Shown here: piece after piece, positions 58,695 to 64,000 of the stretch | How the letters are laid out: each line of letters starts with the position of its first letter | Position numbering within the stretch: the first letter of the stretch is position 1 | Assembly: GCF_947498635.1 (NCBI RefSeq) | Contig: NZ_CANMKV010000024.1 | Coordinates: forward strand, 1-64,000 | Origin: an uncultured Microbulbifer sp. | GTDB taxonomy: Bacteria; Pseudomonadota; Gammaproteobacteria; Pseudomonadales; Cellvibrionaceae | DNA: 64,000 nucleotides | Reading direction: 5' to 3' | The notes under the pieces: model-generated | Database searches by the model: none | What the model saw: only the letters and a program-made list of their open reading frames with translations | What the model was told of the DNA's origin: nothing | Position numbers and translations under genes: made by a program

Positions 58695-59915
58695 TTGAAG
58701 ATCTACCTCGTCGGTGGTGCCGTACGCGACAAATTACTCAACCGCCCCGTTACTGAGCACGACTGGGTTGTTGTTGGTACCAACCCGGAACACATGTTAG
58801 ACATGGGGTATAGCCCTGTAGGAAAGGATTTCCCAGTTTTCCTGCACCCTGAGACCGGAGAAGAATATGCTCTCGCGCGAACGGAGCGTAAGAGCGGGCA
58901 TGGCTATGGGGGGTTTTCCGTAAATACTGATGCCAGTATTACTCTTGAAGAGGACCTGCTACGCCGCGACCTCACCATCAATGCGATAGCGGAATCGGAA
59001 GACGGCGCCCTCATTGATCCCTATGGGGGACGAGCCGATCTCGAGGCCCGACTGTTACGCCACGTATCGCCCGCATTTGCCGAGGACCCCCTGCGCATCC
59101 TGCGCGTAGCCCGCTTTGCAGCCCGTTACCACCATCTGGGATTTATTGTTGCGGCGGAGACTATGGCGCTCATGCGACAAGTGGTTGAGGCCGGAGAAGT
59201 TGAATACCTGGTGGCAGAGCGAATCTGGAAGGAAGTTAGCCGCGCCCTTACTGAACCGGCCCCGGATATTTTTATCCAGGTATTGCGAGAGTGCGGAGCA
59301 CTGGCAATTCTTCTACCGGAATTGGAACAGTTATTTGGGGTACCTCAGCCCCCCAAACACCACCCTGAGGTAGATACAGGCGAGCATGTATTAATGGCCT
59401 TGCGCTCTGCTCCTGCGGATCTGCCAGTGCGCTTTGCTGTCTTGCTACACGACCTGGGCAAAGGTTTAACGCCAGAGGAGATATTGCCCAGCCACCACGG
59501 CCACGAATCCGCCGGTGTTCCCTTGGTGCGGGCAGTCTGTGAGCGCTGGCGCACTCCCAAAGAATTAACTGCATTGGCTGTTGGAGTCTGTGAATACCAC
59601 CTGCACTGCCACAGAGCATTTGATCTACGTCCACAGACCATCATGAAGATGATTCGCAGTCTGGATGCACTCCGCCGTCCCGAGCGGTTTGAGAATTTCC
59701 TGCGCGCCTGTGAGGCGGATGCCCGAGGCCGCCAGGGGCTTGAGGACCGAGATTACCCACAGGTGAACTTCCTGCGCGCCACCCGCGACGCGGCGGCCGC
59801 GGTCACTGCTGAAGCACTGATCCAAGAAGGCTACCAGGGCGCCAAGCTGGGGCAGGCGCTGGACCGGGAGCGTGTTAAGGCGATCGCCAAAATAAAGGAC
59901 CAATATGAGGAATAA
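58695..59915 (+). CDS. cca: CCA tRNA nucleotidyltransferase
   Basis: Adds or repairs the 3'-CCA of tRNAs without a template. The 406-residue class II enzyme starts [19 protein letters not shown]; the catalytic acidic pair reads ExD (TEHDWVVVG) where E. coli has DxD. Further motifs: [26 protein letters not shown], and a C-terminal HD domain ([14 protein letters not shown]) giving phosphatase or phosphodiesterase activity. The TTG at 58695 has GGAG nine bases upstream and aligns with the E. coli start; upstream frame to 58455 crosses the terminator. folM begins five bases after the stop. Confidence 0.95.
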   Translation: MKIYLVGGAVRDKLLNRPVTEHDWVVVGTNPEHMLDMGYSPVGKDFPVFLHPETGEEYALARTERKSGHGYGGFSVNTDASITLEEDLLRRDLTINAIAESEDGALIDPYGGRADLEARLLRHVSPAFAEDPLRILRVARFAARYHHLGFIVAAETMALMRQVVEAGEVEYLVAERIWKEVSRALTEPAPDIFIQVLRECGALAILLPELEQLFGVPQPPKHHPEVDTGEHVLMALRSAPADLPVRFAVLLHDLGKGLTPEEILPSHHGHESAGVPLVRAVCERWRTPKELTALAVGVCEYHLHCHRAFDLRPQTIMKMIRSLDALRRPERFENFLRACEADARGRQGLEDRDYPQVNFLRATRDAAAAVTAEALIQEGYQGAKLGQALDRERVKAIAKIKDQYEE

Positions 59916-59920
59916 GTTCA

Positions 59921-60649
59921 GTGCGTAGTGTATTGATTACCGGCGCCGCCGCACGCTTGGGTCGCGCCATTGCCGAAGAACTGCACAATGACCATCGGGT
60001 GGTTATTCACTATCGCAACTCGGCGGAAGCCGCTCGCGCCCTGGCACAGAACCTGAACGAACGCCGTCCCAATTCTGCCATCGCACTGCACAGTGACCTG
60101 AGTAGTGCCCAAGCCTGCTCGGATCTCGCTCGGCGAGCCCAAGATGTATGGGGCGGTATTGATGCCCTGGTGAACAATGCCTCAGCCTTTCACCCCACCC
60201 CAGTGGGCAAGGCCACTGAGGAGGATTGGGATCGACTAGTCGGCAGTAATTTGAAGGTGCCCTTCTTTCTTACCCAAGCCCTTAAAGAAAGTCTCGGCCG
60301 GCAGCAAGGCTGTGTGGTAAATATGGCGGATATCCACGCCGAGCGCCCTATGCCCGAGCATACTATTTACTGTGCCGCCAAAGCTGGGCTGGTAATGCTG
60401 ACAAAAAGCCTCGCGCTGGAGCTATCACCCCAGATTCGAGTCAATGCAGTCGCCCCCGGTGCCATTCTTTGGCCAGAGCAAGAGGCATCTAACGAAGCCA
60501 AGAAAGCGCAAATCACCCAGCGCATTCCTTTGGCCCGAACCGGTGACCCTAGCGATATCGCAAAGACCGTGCGCTTCCTTGTCTGTGACGCCCCCTATAT
60601 CAACGGCCAGGTTATTGCCGTTGACGGCGGCCGCAACCTCAACATCTAG
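59921..60649 (+). CDS. folM: Pteridine reductase, SDR family (FolM-like)
   Basis: NADPH-dependent short-chain dehydrogenase; FolM reduces dihydromonapterin and weakly dihydrofolate. The 242-residue protein has the cofactor loop ITGAAARLGRAIAEELH, with the TGxxxRxG form typical of pteridine reductases, NNASAFHPTPVG, and the catalytic YCAAKAGL (Tyr-x3-Lys). The GTG start at 59921 follows AGGA about nine bases upstream and lies five bases after cca. Generic SDR function is the alternative, but position and motif fit FolM. Confidence 0.88.
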   Translation: MRSVLITGAAARLGRAIAEELHNDHRVVIHYRNSAEAARALAQNLNERRPNSAIALHSDLSSAQACSDLARRAQDVWGGIDALVNNASAFHPTPVGKATEEDWDRLVGSNLKVPFFLTQALKESLGRQQGCVVNMADIHAERPMPEHTIYCAAKAGLVMLTKSLALELSPQIRVNAVAPGAILWPEQEASNEAKKAQITQRIPLARTGDPSDIAKTVRFLVCDAPYINGQVIAVDGGRNLNI

Positions 60650-60669
60650 TCCCGTCCAGCAACGGGACT
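60648..60669 (+). terminator. Hairpin after folM
   Basis: AGTCCCGT (60648-60655) and ACGGGACT (60662-60669) with a 6-nt loop; the stem includes the end of the stop codon. Only TTCACTTCAATTTC follows, so strength is moderate. Confidence 0.55.
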
Positions 60670-60736
60670 TCACTTCAATTTCACCGGCACTCTGTCAGAA
60701 TGTTTGGTAACTTTCTCTGCCACAAGAGATTTGCCT

Positions 60737-61432
60737 GTGCGCTCACTGAAGATATTGCTGATTGAAGATAACCCCACTATTACCCGCCAGCTTGCCGAAT
60801 TCCTACAAGCGGAGGGCTGGCAGATAGATTATGCCCACCGGGGTAGCCAGGGTTTACAGCTGGCCCTGGAACAAATCTTCGACCTGGTCATTCTCGACCT
60901 GGGCCTGCCGGATATGGATGGCTTGGAGGTCTGTGAAAAAATCAAGGCACATGCCCCAGTTAACATGCCAATTCTGATGTTAACTGCCCGCGATGCTATC
61001 GCAGATAAAGAACGCGGTTTTGGTATCGGTGCCGATGATTACTTATGTAAGCCCTTCGAGCCAAGGGAACTGATACTGAGATGCCGCGCCCTGGCACGTA
61101 GACACCAGCTACATACCAGTGAAGAAATTAAGGTCGGTAATTTACAGATAAACCAGCACCAGCAAACGGCCTACCGGGATAAACAACCTCTGCCCCTGAC
61201 AACGATCGGTTTTCGCATTCTCACTATGCTCGCCCAGGCGTCGCCAGCACCAGTAAGCCGCTCGGCAATAATCCACCATATTTGGGGTGATGAACCCCCA
61301 GAAACAGACGCCTTAAAATCCCACATTTATAGTCTTCGCCAAACACTGGATAAGCCTTTCCAGGCCCCTATGTTGAAAACCATCACCAATCTCGGTTATC
61401 AGTTGGAAATTCCCAATGCGCGAAACCAGTAA
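60737..61432 (+). CDS. OmpR family response regulator
   Basis: Two-component DNA-binding regulator paired with the kinase at 61416. The 231 residues contain a receiver (about 1-118: LLIEDNP acidic pocket, LVILDLGLPDMDG with the phospho-Asp near 53, LTARD Thr, YLCKPFEP Lys) and a C-terminal winged helix (about 130-228; SRSAIIHHIWGDEPPETDALKSHIYSLRQ). The GTG at 60737 is chosen from receiver alignment and an AAGAGA upstream; codons back to 60704 are unlikely. It overlaps the kinase gene by 17 bases. Confidence 0.92.
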   Translation: MRSLKILLIEDNPTITRQLAEFLQAEGWQIDYAHRGSQGLQLALEQIFDLVILDLGLPDMDGLEVCEKIKAHAPVNMPILMLTARDAIADKERGFGIGADDYLCKPFEPRELILRCRALARRHQLHTSEEIKVGNLQINQHQQTAYRDKQPLPLTTIGFRILTMLAQASPAPVSRSAIIHHIWGDEPPETDALKSHIYSLRQTLDKPFQAPMLKTITNLGYQLEIPNARNQ

Positions 61433-62663
61433 TTTACAGAGGAAGGTCTTCGCTATTTTTGGCAGCTTTACCCTGCTGCTATGCTTGGTGTTTTTTGCCA
61501 TCTGTATGATGGTGGCCTATGTGGTTGAAGACCATTTACTCGATAACTTATTGGCCGAAGAAGTCCGCTACCTCGAACAGCAGGCAAGACTGACTAATGC
61601 GACCCCAGAGCCACGCCTACCCTATTTAACGCTATACACTGAAAGCAAAATAATTCCGACCGAATTACGCACTGCCCTACCAAGCCATGCAGAAAAAGCA
61701 GAATGGTTTAGTGATTCGGAACATCACTTCCATCTACGCAGAGTACATTTTCCGGACAACGATTCTGCCGTTCTCGTAGCTGAAGTCAGTGAATTACTCA
61801 CTGTTACAAGGCAATCCTTACAACTTCTCTGGTTCTTTGCCGGCGCCTGTATCTTAACCCTACTCTTAGCCCTCTATTGTGCTTTTCGTATTTCCCGTAA
61901 AACCATCGCGCCTGTAGTAACCCTGGCTAAATCAGTTAAACAGCAAAGAAACTGCGATTCTCTAATTTCCCTACCTTATAACAATAAACAAGATGAAATC
62001 GGTTATCTCGCAAGTACGTTGCAAGATACGCTTAACCAGCTCAAGCTAACATTGCGCAGGGAAACCGAATTTACCCGGGATACAAGTCATGAATTACGCA
62101 CCGGGCTAACCATTCTGAAAAGCACGCTGGCTCTCAGTCAAAATCGGGAAATGACTAAACCTGAAAAAAATGAGCTATTAGAAACGGTTACCGGTATGGA
62201 AAAAACCGTTAAAACACTATTGGCCCTCGCCCGCTCAGAGTCTCTACAGCCGGAAGATATCCCATTGCGTGCCTTACTAGAGGAGCGCCTTTTAATTCAA
62301 CACCCGATAATTGTGCAAAAGCATTTTACTGTTGATTTGAAATTAGGGCCCAAAGTCAGAGTCCTGGCCAACCGACACCTGGTAACTCTGCTATTCGACA
62401 ACTTAATCAGTAATGCATTACAGCACGCTTCCAGCCCCAAATTGGTTATTGCCTATAAGGGGGACACACTCTTTTTTGAGAACGCCACAGACAATCAATT
62501 AGATCTAGAAACCTCCCTCTTACCCGGCCAAAAGAGGGAAGGCAGTGACGGTATTGGTCAAGGCCTTTTCCTGACCAAGAGAATCTGTGAAGCCTTAAAA
62601 TGGACCATCTCTATCCAATGTCGAAAAAATATTTATCAGTGCGTTCTGTCTTTTACCCAGTAG
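61416..62663 (+). CDS. Sensor histidine kinase
   Basis: Inner-membrane sensor for the overlapping response regulator. The 415 residues have two membrane helices (about 12-34 and 128-150) around a periplasmic domain of about 90 residues, a HAMP-like linker, a HisKA domain with TSHELRTGL (His near 223), and a HATPase with N-box LLFDNLISNALQHA and G2-like GIGQGLFLTKRI. The Pro that usually follows HELRT is Gly, and the G1 box is degenerate (FFENATDN). The signal sensed is not evident. Translation is coupled to the regulator gene. Confidence 0.9.
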   Translation: MRETSNLQRKVFAIFGSFTLLLCLVFFAICMMVAYVVEDHLLDNLLAEEVRYLEQQARLTNATPEPRLPYLTLYTESKIIPTELRTALPSHAEKAEWFSDSEHHFHLRRVHFPDNDSAVLVAEVSELLTVTRQSLQLLWFFAGACILTLLLALYCAFRISRKTIAPVVTLAKSVKQQRNCDSLISLPYNNKQDEIGYLASTLQDTLNQLKLTLRRETEFTRDTSHELRTGLTILKSTLALSQNREMTKPEKNELLETVTGMEKTVKTLLALARSESLQPEDIPLRALLEERLLIQHPIIVQKHFTVDLKLGPKVRVLANRHLVTLLFDNLISNALQHASSPKLVIAYKGDTLFFENATDNQLDLETSLLPGQKREGSDGIGQGLFLTKRICEALKWTISIQCRKNIYQCVLSFTQ

Positions 62664-62878
62664 CTGGCCAAGGTCCAGATATTCATTACTAGAACATACT
62701 GCGCTCAAAAGGCACAGCGAATCGGCATCCATGCCTTATACGATCCCGGGCACAGTTTATTCTTTCTTCCTATTTAGCAATCACGATCTCACCTGAATTT
62801 CACCTTCCCCCCCTTATTCTCCTACGAATTCACTCACTAGAAGATTTTCCGTCTGCTACTGCAATTTTGGAGATTAAT

Positions 62879-63937
62879 ATGTTGAAGAAAATTGTTATTT
62901 CCCTGGCTCTGACTTTGTCCGTATTTTTTGGTTTTATTATTTGGATTAAGGGCCTAATTCCACCCCAAGAGCAGGACTTTTCCACTACGACAGTAAGTGA
63001 CCTGCCGTATTTACAACAATTACCCAGGGAAAGCCGAGGAAAAATCTTAGCTGTTGTCACCAGTACTGAAACGATGGGAGATAGTGGCAAAGCTACCGGT
63101 TATGAATTAACGGAACTGGCACGCCCCTATTACATCTTTTCGGCCAACGGGTTTATTGTCGATATTGCCAGTCCCAAAGGCGGCAAACCGCCTGCAGTGA
63201 TCGATAAAGATGATCTGGGGCCTTTCGACTATGCCTTTCTCAATGACCCGGAGGCACAACAAAAGGTCAATAACAGTATTCCTATCGATCAGGTAACAGC
63301 AGAGAATTACCGGGCAGTATTTTTTGTCGGCGGTAAAGGCACCATGTTCGATTTCCCCGACAATCCCCATATTCAAGCCCTGGTGCGGGATCTCTATAGC
63401 GGCGGAAAAATTATCGGAGCCGTTTGTCATGGACCGGCAGCACTTGCCAATGTCACCCTGGACAATGGCGAGCCCTTAATCGCCGATCGGCAGATAAGTG
63501 CTTTTACTAACGAAGAGGAGCTATTTCTTATTCCCGACGCCAGGCAACGATTCCCCTTTCTACTGGAAGATCGCTTACGTGAACAGGGCGCGTTTTTTCA
63601 AGCTGGGCCCACTTACCTGGAGCAAGTCAGCGTGGATGGCCAGCTTATTACCGGGCAAAACCCCTGGTCCACCTGGCTGGCGGCTGAGAGTATGGTAAGA
63701 GCGATGGGGTATACCCCGGTTCCACGCCAAGTCACTCCGGCGGAGCAGACCGTCGAATTACTCCTCACTTATGAGCAACACGGCTTTACCGAGGCCACAG
63801 AGGAATTAAAGAAGCTTCAAGAGGAAGGGGGAATAGACCAGCGCCTACTGGCCATGCATGGCATCATCTCTGTTATGCGTTGGGAACCCAGCAAGACCCT
63901 GGATATTATCAGGCTGCTATCGAAGAGCCAGGACTAA
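62879..63937 (+). CDS. Membrane-anchored DJ-1/PfpI family protein
   Basis: Relative of Hsp31/DJ-1 proteins (glyoxalase, deglycase or amidase-like), exact reaction unknown. The 352-residue product starts at the ATG at 62879 (GGAG eight bases upstream) with a signal anchor or uncleaved signal (about 4-28), then the DJ-1 core: ILAVVTSTETMG, a Glu in YELTELARPYY, AVFFVGGKGTMFDFPDN and the nucleophile elbow GAVCHGPAALA, ending TGQNPWSTWLAAESMV. A C-terminal extension of about 70 helical residues follows. It lies 215 nt after the kinase gene and may be a target of that system (inference from position only). Confidence 0.85.
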   Translation: MLKKIVISLALTLSVFFGFIIWIKGLIPPQEQDFSTTTVSDLPYLQQLPRESRGKILAVVTSTETMGDSGKATGYELTELARPYYIFSANGFIVDIASPKGGKPPAVIDKDDLGPFDYAFLNDPEAQQKVNNSIPIDQVTAENYRAVFFVGGKGTMFDFPDNPHIQALVRDLYSGGKIIGAVCHGPAALANVTLDNGEPLIADRQISAFTNEEELFLIPDARQRFPFLLEDRLREQGAFFQAGPTYLEQVSVDGQLITGQNPWSTWLAAESMVRAMGYTPVPRQVTPAEQTVELLLTYEQHGFTEATEELKKLQEEGGIDQRLLAMHGIISVMRWEPSKTLDIIRLLSKSQD

Positions 63938-63960
63938 CAAAGCCTGTGAAAAGCTCTCTA

Positions 63961-63990
63961 GCCAGCCTGCTCTAGGGGCTGGCCATTTTC
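63961..63990 (+). terminator. Possible terminator at the right edge
   Basis: GCCAGCC (63961-63967) and GGCTGGC (63977-63983), 9-nt loop, then CATTTTC. It lies 24 nt after the DJ-1-like gene. Confidence 0.5.
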
Positions 63991-64000
63991 ATCCACAAAT

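Overview
The window is chromosomal DNA of a gammaproteobacterium. It carries about 57 protein genes, almost all core housekeeping, and no insertion sequence, prophage, plasmid gene or CRISPR array that I can see. Several blocks keep the gene order I know from Pseudomonas (tyrS-M23 peptidase-anmK-erpA-argC; dsbD-aroQ-accBC-prmA-dusB-fis-purH-purD; coq7-osmC-crp-trpCDG; murU-amgK-lptD-surA-pdxA-rsmA-apaH; prkA-yeaH-spoVR; cca-folM). The mixture with a bactofilin, a NaChBac-like channel in the trp operon and a BenE/GntR pair suggests a marine relative such as a Cellvibrionales member (Microbulbifer-like). That assignment is inference from gene content and order.

Layout. 1-7100: a stable-RNA-type promoter firing out of the left edge, tyrS, a murein peptidase and anmK, then erpA, bactofilin, a DUF6776-like coiled-coil membrane protein and argC on the minus strand. 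7190-18900: a CLC chloride transporter, heme genes hemJ, hemL and hemB, a divergent ThiD-like kinase, a benE-gntR pair with a conspicuous operator, mrcB (PBP1b) and an adenosine kinase-like gene. 18900-24600: a PAS-GGDEF-EAL protein, a YajG lipoprotein, a PCu(A)C copper chaperone with a TPR-like lipoprotein, and dsbD. 24600-36500: aroQ-accB-accC-prmA, a DUF3426 zinc-ribbon protein, dusB-fis, purH, purD, coq7, an OsmC-like protein and crp/vfr.

36500-44100, all minus strand: transcription runs amgK-murU-rpe, then trpE-ion channel-trpG-trpD-trpC. The gph gene that often sits between rpe and trpE is missing; the gap instead holds tandem hairpins with a U-tract on the plus strand and a tRNA-Ser-like 5' sequence. 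44100-52200: lptD-surA-pdxA-rsmA-apaH (outer-membrane biogenesis, PLP synthesis, rRNA methylation, Ap4A hydrolysis) converging on galE. 52200-58200: the conserved prkA-yeaH-spoVR stress module, preceded by a candidate sigma-54 promoter, and a small regulator joining an excisionase-type HTH to a degenerate receiver. 58200-64000: a candidate small RNA or leader with its own promoter and terminator, cca, folM, an overlapping two-component pair and a membrane-anchored DJ-1/PfpI protein.

The points most worth checking are the sigma-54 promoter of prkA-yeaH-spoVR, the unrecognised RNA unit upstream of cca, the HTH/pseudo-receiver regulator, the voltage-gated channel translationally coupled inside the trp operon, the trpE-rpe gap, and the ThiD-like protein that has lost its usual Cys motif. 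All identifications rest on motif recognition by eye; no database search was possible.
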